DNA of 64,000 nt from Palaeococcus ferrophilus DSM 13482. GTDB lineage: Archaea > Methanobacteriota_B > Thermococci > Thermococcales > Thermococcaceae. Position 1 is the first letter of the stretch; every line of letters starts with the position of its first letter. Below the pieces are notes generated by a model. It was not told the origin of the DNA, did not search any database, and worked only from the letters and a program-made list of their open reading frames with translations. Positions 1-12,417 of this stretch are shown here, in pieces. A program made the position numbers and the translations under genes. Where the stretch lies: positions 186,001-250,000 of the forward strand of contig NZ_LANF01000019.1 in NCBI RefSeq assembly GCF_000966265.1, in the 5' to 3' direction.

Positions 1-477
1 TCCCTTGAGGAGGTACACGTGGCCAACCCCGGCGACAGGTTCGTTCTCGGGGAGGACGAGCTCATAATAACGCCCTCTATTCACTCGGACCCGACTACGG
101 TCGGGTTTCGCATGAGGACGGCGGAGGGGGATATATCCTACATTCCCGACACCGAATACTTTGAGGGTCTCAAGGAACTCCACGACGGGGCGAGGATCGT
201 GATAGCCTCCGTCACAAGGCCCCAGGACATGAAGATACCCTATCATCTCACGACCGAGGATGCTGTTTACTTCCTCAGGGGGCTAAAGAAGAAGCCCGAG
301 CTCTTCGTGATGAACCACGTGGGTATGAAGATGCACTTCGCCAATCCCCACAAGGAGGCAAAGTTCATCGAGAACGTCACTGGGGTCAAGACGATAGTGG
401 CCAAGGAAGGGCTTAAGGTCATGGTTCACGGCGACGAGGTCGCTTTGAGAACCCTCCGGCCGGTGCGCTTTGTTTAA
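1..477 (+). CDS. MBL-fold metallo-hydrolase, C-terminal part (5' end outside window)
   Basis: The reading frame is open from the first base, so the gene starts upstream and only about 158 C-terminal residues are seen. The visible part fits the second half of a metallo-beta-lactamase fold: a beta-rich stretch with ITPSIHSDPTTVGFRM, then a late acidic residue in IPDTEYFEGL, then a histidine in VMNHVGMKMH near the usual last metal ligand. The HxHxDH motif would lie before the window. Close relatives are archaeal MBL hydrolases of unassigned substrate. A GTG at position 19 could be misread as a start, but coding continues upstream of it. The gene converges with the next gene, leaving a 27-nt gap. 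Confidence 0.7.
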   Translation, partial: SLEEVHVANPGDRFVLGEDELIITPSIHSDPTTVGFRMRTAEGDISYIPDTEYFEGLKELHDGARIVIASVTRPQDMKIPYHLTTEDAVYFLRGLKKKPELFVMNHVGMKMHFANPHKEAKFIENVTGVKTIVAKEGLKVMVHGDEVALRTLRPVRFV

Positions 478-504
478 TCCCTTTATTTTTGGAAAAATGG
501 AAAA

Positions 505-1866
505 TCAGGCCTTTGCGGCCCTTTCCACGGCCCTTCTAACGGTTTCGTACGCGAGTTCAAAGAGCTCGTCCCTCCTCCTCTCGCTCGGGGCCTCAACGAC
601 CACCCTTATCTTGGGCTCGGTTCCACTCGGCCTGACGAGAACCCAGGAGCCGTCCCGGAGGTTGAAGCGAACGCCTGATATCGTGAGGAGTTCCTTCGTC
701 TCGTCCCGGAGCTTTTCTTCAAGCTCTACCGTTGCACGCTCCATCACGGCCTTCTTGAGCTCATCGGGACAGGGAACGTTCTTCTTTGTGAGGTAGAAGT
801 CGGGGATGTTCTCCTCGATGATCTTCGAGAGGGGCTTCCCCTCCTCGTCTATGAGCTTCAGCAGGAGGCCCATTGTGACAAAGGAATCTATCCAGGGCCC
901 GAAATTTGGATGAACCAGCTTCCAGGGCTCGGCCGCGAAGATTGCACCATAGCGCTTTATCCCGTCGTGAGGCTGGCCGAGGGGTATCCTGACGACCTTC
1001 CCTCCACCTTTCTCAACGACGGTGTCTATCCTCGAGCCGGTGTCTATGGAGACGACAACGGTTCCCCCGCCGTGTTCCTCTACGTAGAGCTTCGCGAAGA
1101 GCGCTATCACGGTATCCTCGCCCACGTAGTTGCCCTTCTCGTCGAAGACTGCTATCCTGTCCGCGTCGCCGTCCTGGGCAATAACAATATCCACCCCCAG
1201 CTCCCTCGCGAGTTCTCCAAGGTAGGCTATGTTCTCGTACCTGGGTTCGGGCTTCCTTCCCGGGAAGTGGCCGTCCACGTGGGCGTTGACGCTTATCACC
1301 TTCGCCCCCATCTCGCGGAGGAGGTACGGCGCGAGGACGCTTCCGGCACCGTTTGCCCCGTCGTAGAGAACCCTAAGGTTTGTCTCGTGGTTCACGAAGT
1401 CCAGAACCGCGTTTATATAATCGTCAATTACTTCCAGCTTCCTGACGGTTTTTATCTCATTCCAGTCCGCTTTTTTGAAGTTTCTGGAAAAGACCACCTC
1501 TTCAAGCTCGCGCTCCTGCTCGACGTAGAACTCCGTTCCATCGGAGTTGAAGACCTTTATCCCGTTGTCGGTCGGAGGGTTGTGGGAGGCCGTTATCATG
1601 ATTCCCCCGTCCGCGTACTCCCTCGTGGCCCATGCCAGCGCTGGAGTGGGGAGCAGACCGAGGTCGAGAACTTCCTTGCCCGTGCTTAGAAGCCCGGAAA
1701 TCATCGCGTTTTGGAGCATGACGCTCGACGTCCTGCCGTCCCTCGCGACGGCAATCCTCTCACCGTCTATGTACGTTCCAACCGCCCTGCCAATGTCCAT
1801 GGCGAGTTCAGGGGTGACCTTCTCCCACAGCGTTCCACGGATTCCAGCGGTTCCGAAGAGTCTCAT
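505..1866 (-). CDS. glmM: phosphohexomutase, phosphoglucosamine mutase type
   Basis: A 453-residue alpha-D-phosphohexomutase that interconverts hexose 6- and 1-phosphates; in this subfamily the favoured substrate is glucosamine phosphate, feeding UDP-GlcNAc synthesis. Visible motifs are the catalytic phosphoserine loop ITASHNPPTDNG (about residue 95), the metal loop DGDADR (about residue 230) and the C-terminal phosphate-binding loop RPSGTEPKIRV. The start is the ATG preceded by GGTGGT. A TATA-like TTTAAG/TATTTAA element lies about 30 bases upstream and overlaps the end of the neighbouring gene. Phosphomannomutase activity is also possible, since archaeal members of this family are often bifunctional. 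It sits beside the maltodextrin locus but is not obviously part of it. Confidence 0.85.
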   Translation of the reverse strand: MRLFGTAGIRGTLWEKVTPELAMDIGRAVGTYIDGERIAVARDGRTSSVMLQNAMISGLLSTGKEVLDLGLLPTPALAWATREYADGGIMITASHNPPTDNGIKVFNSDGTEFYVEQERELEEVVFSRNFKKADWNEIKTVRKLEVIDDYINAVLDFVNHETNLRVLYDGANGAGSVLAPYLLREMGAKVISVNAHVDGHFPGRKPEPRYENIAYLGELARELGVDIVIAQDGDADRIAVFDEKGNYVGEDTVIALFAKLYVEEHGGGTVVVSIDTGSRIDTVVEKGGGKVVRIPLGQPHDGIKRYGAIFAAEPWKLVHPNFGPWIDSFVTMGLLLKLIDEEGKPLSKIIEENIPDFYLTKKNVPCPDELKKAVMERATVELEEKLRDETKELLTISGVRFNLRDGSWVLVRPSGTEPKIRVVVEAPSERRRDELFELAYETVRRAVERAAKA

Positions 1867-1896
1867 GGTACCACCAAGAGCTACTTCGGGGCATGC

Positions 1897-1905
1897 TTAA
1901 ATACC
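1897..1905 (-). promoter_or_regulatory. TATA box of the phosphohexomutase gene
   Basis: Read on the minus strand this is GGTATTTAA preceded by AAA, a typical Thermococcales BRE/TATA. It lies about 32-38 nt upstream of the ATG and overlaps the stop codon of the UPF0146 gene, giving a short leader carrying GGTGGT. Confidence 0.5.
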
Positions 1906-2295
1906 TTTGCTGTATATCGCCAGACCCCTGTAGTTCTCGAGCCTCATACCTCTGGGAACCCTATCTCCGGAGAGGGGGAGGATGATAACGGGAACCTCTA
2001 GCTTCCTCCCAAGCTCCAGAATGGGTTTGATAATCTCCGGTGTGGGCCTAACGGCGTAAATCGCCCCAACACCCGTGTAAAGCTCGAGCCGCGGGTTGAA
2101 GACGTCGTCCCTGAAGGCCCTTAGGCCAAGCTCCCTTGCCCTCTCAACCGCTTTGGGGTTCCAGTCAACGACAAAAACGTCCCTCCCAAGGGAGCGCAGG
2201 GTTAGGGCCACCTTGAACTGAAAACCCACCCCAATCTCGGCGAGCCTTCCGGAGGTTCTCTCGTTGAGGTAGTACGCGAGGTCTTCAAGTGGCAT
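1897..2295 (-). CDS. UPF0146 family protein (Rossmann/methyltransferase-like)
   Basis: A 132-residue protein of the archaeal UPF0146 family. The N-terminus has a degenerate SAM-binding-like Rossmann pattern: LAEIGVGFQFKVALTLRSLG, then VFVVDWNPKAVERARELG, where an acidic residue ends strand 2. The family is too short to be a complete classical methyltransferase, and its function is not known to me. No Shine-Dalgarno is visible before the ATG. Instead a TTTTTAAT element lies roughly 20 nt upstream, which suggests a leaderless transcript. It is same-strand with the malK gene upstream and glmM downstream, but each appears to have its own promoter. Confidence 0.75.
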   Translation of the reverse strand: MPLEDLAYYLNERTSGRLAEIGVGFQFKVALTLRSLGRDVFVVDWNPKAVERARELGLRAFRDDVFNPRLELYTGVGAIYAVRPTPEIIKPILELGRKLEVPVIILPLSGDRVPRGMRLENYRGLAIYSKGI

Positions 2296-2334
2296 GAAGA
2301 AAAGAGGAAAGGGGGATTAAAAAGCTTACCGGCA

Positions 2335-3453
2335 CTAAAAGACGGCCCTGCCAGTACCCTTGTCGAATATGTGTGCCTTCGTCATGTCGAAGACTATGTC
2401 CAGCTCCTCGCCTTCCTTAACCCTCGACTCCGCGGGGAACTTGCCCACAAAGGCCAAATCCCCAACGCTCAAATGAACAACCTTCTCCCCGCCGAGGTTC
2501 TCCACAATCTCCACCATCGCCCTTGCCATGTTCTCCCCCGGAACCTTCACCTGGGCGAAGAAAGCGTCGTAGATGTCCTCGGGGCGGATGCCAAAAATGG
2601 CCTCCTTACTCAGGTAGCCTCTCTCTTCAAGCACTTCCACCTGCTCGGGCAGGAGCTTTAACCTGAACTCTCCGAAATCCACGAAGCCATCCTCCGTAAC
2701 GGTGGCGTCCATGAAATTCATCGGCGGGCTTCCAATAAATCCACCAACGAAGGTGTTCGCCGGCTTGCTGTAAACCTCGTCGGGAGAGCCGACCTGTTGA
2801 AGGACGCCCTGGTTGATAACGGCCACCCTGTCCCCCATCGTCATTGCCTCGACCTGGTCGTGGGTGACGTATATGGTGGTGACCCCAAGCTGTTTTTGAA
2901 GCTTCTTCAGCTCGGCGCGCATTTTCACCCTCAGCTTGGCGTCTAGGTTTGAGAGCGGCTCGTCCATGAGGAAGACCTTCGGTCTCCTCACGATGGCCCT
3001 GCCCAATGCCACGCGCTGTCTCTGCCCGCCGCTAAGCTCCCTCGGCTTCCTGTTGAGGAGTTCGCTGAGGCCGAGCATTTCCGCGACTTCTCTAACCCTC
3101 TGGTCAATCTCCTGCTTCGGAACCTTCCTGAGCTTGAGGGGGAATGCTATGTTGTCGTAGACGGTCATATGTGGATAGAGGGCGTAGCTCTGGAAGACCA
3201 TGGCGATGTCCCTGTCCTTTGGGGGGATGAAGAGGCCATTCTCCGGGTCCGCAACCAGCTTATCCCCAACGTAGATTTTACCCTTGGTGGGCTCCTCAAG
3301 ACCCGCGATCATTCTCAGGGTTGTGGTCTTTCCACAGCCGCTCGGGCCAAGGAGGATCATGAACTCCCCATCTTTAACCTCAAGATTCATATCCTTGACT
3401 GCCTCAAACTCGCCAAATATTTTCCACACGTTCTCCAATCTGACACCAGCCAT
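2335..3453 (-). CDS. malK: maltodextrin ABC transporter ATP-binding protein
   Basis: A 372-residue sugar ABC ATPase of the MalK/MsmX type that powers maltodextrin uptake through the MalF/MalG genes upstream. Seen directly: Walker A GPSGCGKT, Q-loop MVFQSYALYPHMTV, signature LSGGQRQR, Walker B VFLMDEPLSNLDA and the switch histidine in YVTHDQVEA, followed by a C-terminal OB/TOBE regulatory domain (FGIRPEDI). The start at MAGVRLENV is chosen over two slightly upstream candidates because GGGGTGAT sits just before it. It is the last gene of the minus-strand maltodextrin cluster, about 30 nt after the amylopullulanase stop. Confidence 0.92.
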   Translation of the reverse strand: MAGVRLENVWKIFGEFEAVKDMNLEVKDGEFMILLGPSGCGKTTTLRMIAGLEEPTKGKIYVGDKLVADPENGLFIPPKDRDIAMVFQSYALYPHMTVYDNIAFPLKLRKVPKQEIDQRVREVAEMLGLSELLNRKPRELSGGQRQRVALGRAIVRRPKVFLMDEPLSNLDAKLRVKMRAELKKLQKQLGVTTIYVTHDQVEAMTMGDRVAVINQGVLQQVGSPDEVYSKPANTFVGGFIGSPPMNFMDATVTEDGFVDFGEFRLKLLPEQVEVLEERGYLSKEAIFGIRPEDIYDAFFAQVKVPGENMARAMVEIVENLGGEKVVHLSVGDLAFVGKFPAESRVKEGEELDIVFDMTKAHIFDKGTGRAVF

Positions 3454-3483
3454 ACACATCACCCCTCGAAAAAATATTGGAGG

Positions 3484-6400
3484 TCAGCGCCTCCTCCTCG
3501 CCAGGAGCGGGAGGAGGGCGAAGATACCAAGCATGCCCGGTCCACAGGTTCCGGTTTTGGTGCTCGTGCTGCTCGTGGGCGTTCCCGTTGGGGAGGTTGT
3601 ACTGGATGTGCTTGATGGGCTGGTTGTCGTGCTCTCCGCTTTCTTGCCCTCAATGATGGGTATCATAACCACAGTGGCCCTCTTTGAGTTTGCCGCGTCG
3701 TAGCTGCTTAACTGCTCCTCCTGGGTCGGTTTGAAGCCCTCAGGAGCAAGAAGGTCGTAGACCCTCGGAGCGACGCCGTTTATTACCGCTTGGGCATCTG
3801 CTCCTCCACCCTTCCACTCCTCTGCATCAACTGCCACAGGTCTCCACTTGTCCGGTCCGTAACCGTCCTGGGAGCCCACGAGGAGGACGCCGTAGAGTCC
3901 GTAGTCCTCGTTTATCTTTATGTAATCCTTTGGTACCTTGACTATGATGGCGTTCTTAACGGGGTCAGCGCTTATCTGGAGCTCACCCTGGAGTGCGGTC
4001 CCGTCCGGCAGAACGATGAGGTTTCCGTAGTCCCAGCCCGCTATTCTAAAGGCCGCATCCCATGGGTGGTCCGGGTCGAGGTCAACGTTTGAACCCGGCC
4101 CATCAGGGAACATCTTGATGGCGCTGGTGTTACCTCCATCCTTGAAGTCGAGGTAGAGCTCTATGATTTGCAGACTGAAGCCGTTGGGCCCGTTCCACGG
4201 GTTGTCGCCGAGGTTCTTGAAGTAGAACTCCATGACGTACGAATCCGTCTGCTCGAGCATTCTAAACCTGAGCAGGTCGAGGTGACCCGGAACGAACACC
4301 TTGTTCGTGGCGTAGGTGTAGGTTCCGGGCCCGTGGTCATCTCCTTCAATATCGGCCACATCAACTATCGGGACGCCCTTAACCTCCATCGGGAGCTTGA
4401 GCTCTATCGGGGTGGTTATTACGTCAAGGTTGCCCTCATCGTCAACGGTCGAGATGGCGAAGTATACGTCGCTCGGGTTGCTGAGGTAGTCGAAGGGCAC
4501 CACGATCTCAACGCCCCCATCTTTCTTCTCCGCCTTCAGGTCGGCCACCTTCTCGGACTCATCGTAGCCTTTCGCGGCGTAGAGCTCGGCCTTTCCGTCC
4601 TTGTAGAGGATGTGCTTCGTTATCATGAGGCCGACGCTGTCCCTGCTGTAGGGGAAGAGGTCGTAGCGGAACTCGCTCGGCTTCTTCTGAAGGAGCGTGA
4701 ACGTGTTGCCGACCTTCTCACCGGCCTCCCACACGCTTATCTCGAACTTCTCGCTTCCCTTAACGACGAAGTGGAGGCCCTCTCCATCGAAGAACACCTT
4801 GAAGCCTTCCGCCCTCGTTGAGAGGCTCGACCACTCGAGCGTTTGTCCCTCTCCGAGTCCCTCAAGGGCCCTCGGGCTGTAGGGCTCACCGTCCGGGAAG
4901 TAGTTTCCGTAGAGGTAGCTCGGCACCTCAAGGCCCGCAAAGCGGTACATCTCGTAGAGGTAGAGCTTGAGGTAGCGGTCAAAGGCCTGATCCTCGCCGC
5001 TGAACTGGTCGCTTCCGTACCACCAGAACCAGTCGCTCGCCTCGGCCCTTAGGAGGTACTCGTAGGCAGTTTCCCAGTCCTTCACGTTGTCCCTGTTCTC
5101 GAAGAGGGCCTTCCTCGCGAGGTAGAGCCAGTACCATCCGATGTTCTCCTGGGGCTCGCCTATCCAGGTTGAGAGGGTTCCATCAATCCAGCTGCTCTCG
5201 GGCCACTGCATCTCCTCCTTCACACCAACGAGCTTGTAGAGGTTGTTGAGGCTGTCCGCCTCGAGGAGCTTCTCGGCCTTCTCGTCCGTGCTCAGGTCGA
5301 GGCGCTCCATCATGGTGGGGGTTAGCTTGTTGGCCCTGTCGCCGTAGAGCTCTACGTACTCGCTCGGGGTAACGGTTCTTATGAGTCCCTCCTTCTGGAG
5401 CTCCGTGAGTTTCTCGTAGAGCTTCTCAAGGAAGAGCTTACCGTCGAATGGGTAGTGCTCCCATGCGTTCTCGCCGTCGAGGGTCACAACGTAGACGAGC
5501 GACCCGTCGTAGTTCTGCTTCTGAACCTTGAGGAGCTCGTTCACAAAGTCCTCGACCGCCTGCTCCTGGTTCATGCCAGAATACCTGAAGCCGACGCGGT
5601 CGCTAAGGTCGTGGTTCCTCGGGAAGAGCCATATCTTCTTTCCGTTGAACTCGGCCACCCAGGGCCTGTAGTAGTTCTCCACAGTGTTGGGTATGCCCAT
5701 TCTGTCGAGAACCATCTGGTCGGTCATGACCCACTTCCATCCGTTCTCCGCGAGAATCTCAAGGGTCTTGTCGTTGAGTGCTGACTCGGCGGCCCAGCCA
5801 CCCTGGGGCTCCACCTTTCCGGCACCGAGGTACTCCCTGTAGAGCTCGTGGGACTTTTTCACGTGGGCCCTGAAGTCGTCCTCCCAGCCGAAGTCGTTGA
5901 GTATCGGCCCTATCGGGTGGGCGTAGGGCACAACCGTTACCTCAACGTTCCCGTTGCCGAGGAGGTAGTTTATCTTCTCGTGCTCCTCGAAGGTGTGGTT
6001 GAGGAGCCACATCTGGGCGTCGAGGACAGTTTTAACGTCCTCCCTCGTGTAGCCGCCTTCATCAACCTTGTCGTAAAGGGCCTTCAGCTCCGGGTGCTCC
6101 ATTATGTAGGCGTAGTCTATCCACGCGAGGTTGAAGAGGACGGCAAGGTCAATGTAGTCCTGATCCGTGAACTCGGCGGTTATCTTCTCCTTCTGCTCCT
6201 CGAGGGGAAGGTCCCCGTACTTCTTGAAGGCTTCGTTCCTCTTGTCCTTGAGCTCGGTGTAGCGCTTCCAGAACTTTCTCGTGGGGTTGCCGTTGCTGTC
6301 GGCCACGGGTTCGCCGTTCCACGGTGTTGTGTGGTCGAAGAACCCTCCCGGAGCCTGGAGCATGAACCACTTATCCTCGAGGGTGAGGTTGTTGTTTATG

Positions 6401-6726
6401 ACCTTCTCCGTCACTATCTGCGCCATGTCCTTCTTTCCGTTCATGTAGTCCGCTATCTGAGCTATGAGCGAACCGGAGAGGTCTATGGCCACGTGGACGT
6501 CGGGGTATTTGCTGAGGTAGTGGGCCATCTTCCAGTAGTCGTTCGCTGCATGAAGCCTGACCCAAGGCCTTATGTAGACGTCCTGAACGGGGTCGTAGTA
6601 GTAGGGCTGGTGCTGGTGCCACACTATAACCACGTTAAGGGGCTTTGGCTCCTCGGCGCTGGCCGGAACGGAGAGGGCGCCGAAGAGCATTAAAAAGATT
6701 GAAAGCAGGGCTAAAACCTTCTTCAT
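3484..6726 (-). CDS. apu: secreted GH57 amylopullulanase with CGP-CTERM-like tail
   Basis: A 1080-residue extracellular enzyme hydrolysing alpha-1,4 and alpha-1,6 bonds of starch and pullulan; the products feed the adjacent transporter. There is a signal peptide (MKKVLALLSIFLMLFGALSVPASA) and a GH57 catalytic domain with VVIWHQHQPYY at the start. E314 in GGWAAES and D417 in TLDGENAW have the spacing of the known nucleophile and acid pair of Thermococcus amylopullulanases. C-terminal beta-rich modules follow, then a Ser/Thr-rich linker and a terminal CGPG, hydrophobic stretch and RRRR, which looks like the Thermococcaceae CGP-CTERM surface-sorting signal. The start is set by GAGGTGATGGAA before MKKVL. 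Confidence 0.95.
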   Translation of the reverse strand: MKKVLALLSIFLMLFGALSVPASAEEPKPLNVVIVWHQHQPYYYDPVQDVYIRPWVRLHAANDYWKMAHYLSKYPDVHVAIDLSGSLIAQIADYMNGKKDMAQIVTEKVINNNLTLEDKWFMLQAPGGFFDHTTPWNGEPVADSNGNPTRKFWKRYTELKDKRNEAFKKYGDLPLEEQKEKITAEFTDQDYIDLAVLFNLAWIDYAYIMEHPELKALYDKVDEGGYTREDVKTVLDAQMWLLNHTFEEHEKINYLLGNGNVEVTVVPYAHPIGPILNDFGWEDDFRAHVKKSHELYREYLGAGKVEPQGGWAAESALNDKTLEILAENGWKWVMTDQMVLDRMGIPNTVENYYRPWVAEFNGKKIWLFPRNHDLSDRVGFRYSGMNQEQAVEDFVNELLKVQKQNYDGSLVYVVTLDGENAWEHYPFDGKLFLEKLYEKLTELQKEGLIRTVTPSEYVELYGDRANKLTPTMMERLDLSTDEKAEKLLEADSLNNLYKLVGVKEEMQWPESSWIDGTLSTWIGEPQENIGWYWLYLARKALFENRDNVKDWETAYEYLLRAEASDWFWWYGSDQFSGEDQAFDRYLKLYLYEMYRFAGLEVPSYLYGNYFPDGEPYSPRALEGLGEGQTLEWSSLSTRAEGFKVFFDGEGLHFVVKGSEKFEISVWEAGEKVGNTFTLLQKKPSEFRYDLFPYSRDSVGLMITKHILYKDGKAELYAAKGYDESEKVADLKAEKKDGGVEIVVPFDYLSNPSDVYFAISTVDDEGNLDVITTPIELKLPMEVKGVPIVDVADIEGDDHGPGTYTYATNKVFVPGHLDLLRFRMLEQTDSYVMEFYFKNLGDNPWNGPNGFSLQIIELYLDFKDGGNTSAIKMFPDGPGSNVDLDPDHPWDAAFRIAGWDYGNLIVLPDGTALQGELQISADPVKNAIIVKVPKDYIKINEDYGLYGVLLVGSQDGYGPDKWRPVAVDAEEWKGGGADAQAVINGVAPRVYDLLAPEGFKPTQEEQLSSYDAANSKRATVVMIPIIEGKKAESTTTSPSSTSSTTSPTGTPTSSTSTKTGTCGPGMLGIFALLPLLARRRR

Positions 6727-6736
6727 TTCCATCACC

Positions 6737-8071
6737 TCACTCTTTGAGACCACCCATCGTCAGGCCGCTCCTGACGTAGTTCTGGGCGAGCAGGAACATT
6801 ACGAAGACGGGCAGCGCAAATATGAGAGCGGCGGCGGCAAACTGGTTCCACGATACTGAGCGCAGGTTGGCGAGCATGGTGTAAATCCAAACCGTGAGTG
6901 GGTGTTTCTCCTGGTTGAGGAGCAGGTTGGCAAGGATAAGCTCCGTCCAGCCGCCTATGAAGGCGAATATCGCCACCGTCGCAAGGCCCGGCAGGGACAT
7001 TGGAATGAGCACGTGCCTTATGATCTGGAGGTAGCCCGCGCCGTCAACGAGGGCCGCTTCATCGAAGTCGGGGCTTATGGAGTCAAGGTATCCCTTGAGG
7101 AGCCATGTGTTGAAGGGAACGCTTCCAGCGGCATATATCACGGGGAGCACGTAGATGTTGTTCGTAAGGTGGAGCTTGACGAGCATACCGTAGAGGGCCA
7201 CGAGTCCAGCGATTCCAAGTCCCCCTGCGACCTGCGTGAACATCAGGTAGAAGTAAAGGATGTGCTCCCTGCCGAAGAACTTGAGCCTCGAAAAGGCGTA
7301 GGCGGAGGGTATGACGAAGAGCAGCGTCAGCACCACTGTAAGGCTTGCTATTATGAGGCTCCTCTTCATGTACCCCCACACCTGGCCGCCGACCTTGGCT
7401 ATTCTGATGTAGGCGAAGTTGTTCGCCTCAAGGGTTCCGGAGCTCGCCTCTATCTTTCCGCCGTCCGGGAGGTAGAGCTTGACGTTTTCGGCCTCGTAGG
7501 TGTCCTCTCCCGTCTTCGTGAACTTGCTGAGGTCAACGGGAGAATCCTCCGGTTTGCTCACCTTGAGGATTACCCTCCTCCCCTCGACGTTGAGCTTCCT
7601 TATTCCAACGACCGCCTCCATGCTTTCCGCCGAGGCCCTGAGGTATTCACCGTTTCTTATGAGCGTGGCGTCGCTTTCCTCGCTCGTCGTTCCCCCGCGC
7701 ACTTCGTCAACCTTCATGTTGCCGAGGGTCAGCTTTCCGGGGTAGTCGGAGGAAACCGTTCCACCCTCCACTATGAGCTCGTAGCGGTTGATGGTGTCCC
7801 TTATCTTTATCGTATCCGCCGTTATTTTGAAGCTCGATGTCTTTATCAGGCCCTCCTGGTGGCCGAACATTATCTCACGGTAGTTTTCGAGGGTGATTTT
7901 GTCTGGGATTAGGTCAATGTTGCTCGTTGCGAGCGTTCCCGATGGCTTAAGGGATATGGTGAACATGTAGTAGACAGGGAAGAGCAGGATTCCCATAACC
8001 ACGAGCGCCAGTAGCGTGGCGCCCGTTATCTTCAGGATTTCGCTCTTCCGCTTGGGCATCTCGAACTTCAT
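6737..8071 (-). CDS. malG: maltodextrin ABC transporter permease MalG with large extracytoplasmic insertion
   Basis: A 444-residue membrane permease; typical MalG proteins are about 280 residues. The first membrane segment (about residues 15-38) is followed by the usual SLKPSGTLATSNIDLIPD region and ENYREIMFGHQ. Then comes an extra beta-rich stretch of roughly 150 residues (about 75-225) rich in Thr, Glu, Val and Gly. The normal core resumes at GYMKRSLIIASLTVV. The EAA loop that contacts MalK is present as EAALVDGAGYLQIIRHVLIPMSLPG. The ATG overlaps the MalF stop (ATGA), so the two are translationally coupled. The insertion lies where it should face outside, next to the binding protein. Confidence 0.9.
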   Translation of the reverse strand: MKFEMPKRKSEILKITGATLLALVVMGILLFPVYYMFTISLKPSGTLATSNIDLIPDKITLENYREIMFGHQEGLIKTSSFKITADTIKIRDTINRYELIVEGGTVSSDYPGKLTLGNMKVDEVRGGTTSEESDATLIRNGEYLRASAESMEAVVGIRKLNVEGRRVILKVSKPEDSPVDLSKFTKTGEDTYEAENVKLYLPDGGKIEASSGTLEANNFAYIRIAKVGGQVWGYMKRSLIIASLTVVLTLLFVIPSAYAFSRLKFFGREHILYFYLMFTQVAGGLGIAGLVALYGMLVKLHLTNNIYVLPVIYAAGSVPFNTWLLKGYLDSISPDFDEAALVDGAGYLQIIRHVLIPMSLPGLATVAIFAFIGGWTELILANLLLNQEKHPLTVWIYTMLANLRSVSWNQFAAAALIFALPVFVMFLLAQNYVRSGLTMGGLKE

Positions 8072-8970
8072 GCTCCCGCCCCCTCCTGGAGTCTGGTTAT
8101 TCTCATGTTGACGAACATGTAGACCGCCAGCACGATGGTGGCGATGAGAAGCACCGCAGCTGCCTTCCCATACTCGGGAAGCGCCGACCCGAAGGCCTTT
8201 CTATAACCGTACAGCAGAAGGAAGCGGTCCTCGAAGAGGTTGCCGTTGTAGAGGAAGGGCACGAGGAAGTACTGGAAGCTGGCGGCGCTCGTTAGTATGG
8301 TGGCAAAGGCTATGGGCTTGCTGACTATGGGTATGACCACCCTTGTGAGCCTCTGCCAGTAGTTTGCCCCATCTATGATGGCCGCTTCCACGAGCGTGTC
8401 CGGGACCGACTGGAGGGCCGAGGTTATGACCGTCATCATGAAGGGGTACGCCAGCCACACCTCGATTATGTTGAGAGAGACAAAGCCCCACGTTATGTTG
8501 GTCATCCAGTCCGGCGGGTTGCTCCACCCGAGGTCCCTGAGGATTATGTTGATGGGCCCAACGACCGGGTCGAACATGAAGCGCCACACCATGACGGAGA
8601 AGAGGAGCGGAAGGGCCCAGGGGATTATGAGGAGGGCTCTATAAAGGGCCTTCCCCTTAACGTACTTGCTGTTGTAGAGGACGCTCAAGAAGATACCCGC
8701 AAACACCTTGAGGCTCACGCTCGTGAGCACGAAAACCCACGTCCAGAGAAAGGCGCTCCTAAACTTACTATCGCTCAGCGCCCATTTAAAGTTCTCAATC
8801 CCCACGAACCTCAGGGGCTCCGCATTGGGAGCCTGTATGGGGAAGTTCCCGAGCTTTGCATTTGTGAACGCGATGTAAATCGAATAAACGATTGGATATA
8901 TGTTGAAGAACAGGAACGCCACCATTCCGGGCAGGATTAAAGCAAGGGCTGCCATCGTCTTTTTGTCCAC
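8068..8970 (-). CDS. malF: maltodextrin ABC transporter permease MalF
   Basis: A 300-residue permease with about six membrane segments, pairing with MalG. The EAA loop is EAAIIDGANYWQRLTRVVIPIVSKPI. I set the start at the GTG giving VDKKTMAALALILPG, because GGGAGGTGA is 5 nt upstream; a start 7 codons earlier would bury that ribosome binding site in the coding region. The protein lacks the large P2 loop of Escherichia coli MalF, while the neighbouring MalG carries an insertion, so the extracytoplasmic domain appears to have moved between subunits. It lies about 45 nt after the binding-protein gene. Confidence 0.92.
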   Translation of the reverse strand: MDKKTMAALALILPGMVAFLFFNIYPIVYSIYIAFTNAKLGNFPIQAPNAEPLRFVGIENFKWALSDSKFRSAFLWTWVFVLTSVSLKVFAGIFLSVLYNSKYVKGKALYRALLIIPWALPLLFSVMVWRFMFDPVVGPINIILRDLGWSNPPDWMTNITWGFVSLNIIEVWLAYPFMMTVITSALQSVPDTLVEAAIIDGANYWQRLTRVVIPIVSKPIAFATILTSAASFQYFLVPFLYNGNLFEDRFLLLYGYRKAFGSALPEYGKAAAVLLIATIVLAVYMFVNMRITRLQEGAGA

Positions 8971-9015
8971 AGGTCTCACCTCCCGCATCAATAATAAAGA
9001 GAAAAGGAAACCCCA

Positions 9016-12338
<3,323 letters not shown>

Positions 12339-12361
12339 ATTAAACACCACCTATAGTGTAG

Positions 12362-12382
12362 TATCACTCCCAATGTTTAAAC
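12362..12382 (-). promoter_or_regulatory. degenerate TGM-like operator and TATA between cyclodextrinase and regulator genes
   Basis: For the minus-strand gene, TTTAAAC (12376-12382) is positioned as a TATA box about 40 nt before the ATG. Directly after it lies AAACAT-TGGGA-GTGATA, matching TATCAC-N5-GTGATA at 9 of 12 positions with an intact right half. It also lies in the leader of the divergent regulator gene, so it could serve for autoregulation. Confidence 0.45.
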
Positions 12383-12417
12383 TCGCAGGAGTGAATATAA
12401 AGTTTGGGGGAATGAAA

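Noticed and set aside
5848-6693. 281-codon open frame antisense to the amylopullulanase gene
   Set aside because: It is the complement of a strongly supported GH57 gene; its composition (Val/Leu/Glu-rich with no motif) is what GC-biased codon usage leaves on the opposite strand. The same holds for frames at 910-1689, 6902-7912, 26362-27600 and 42659-43207.
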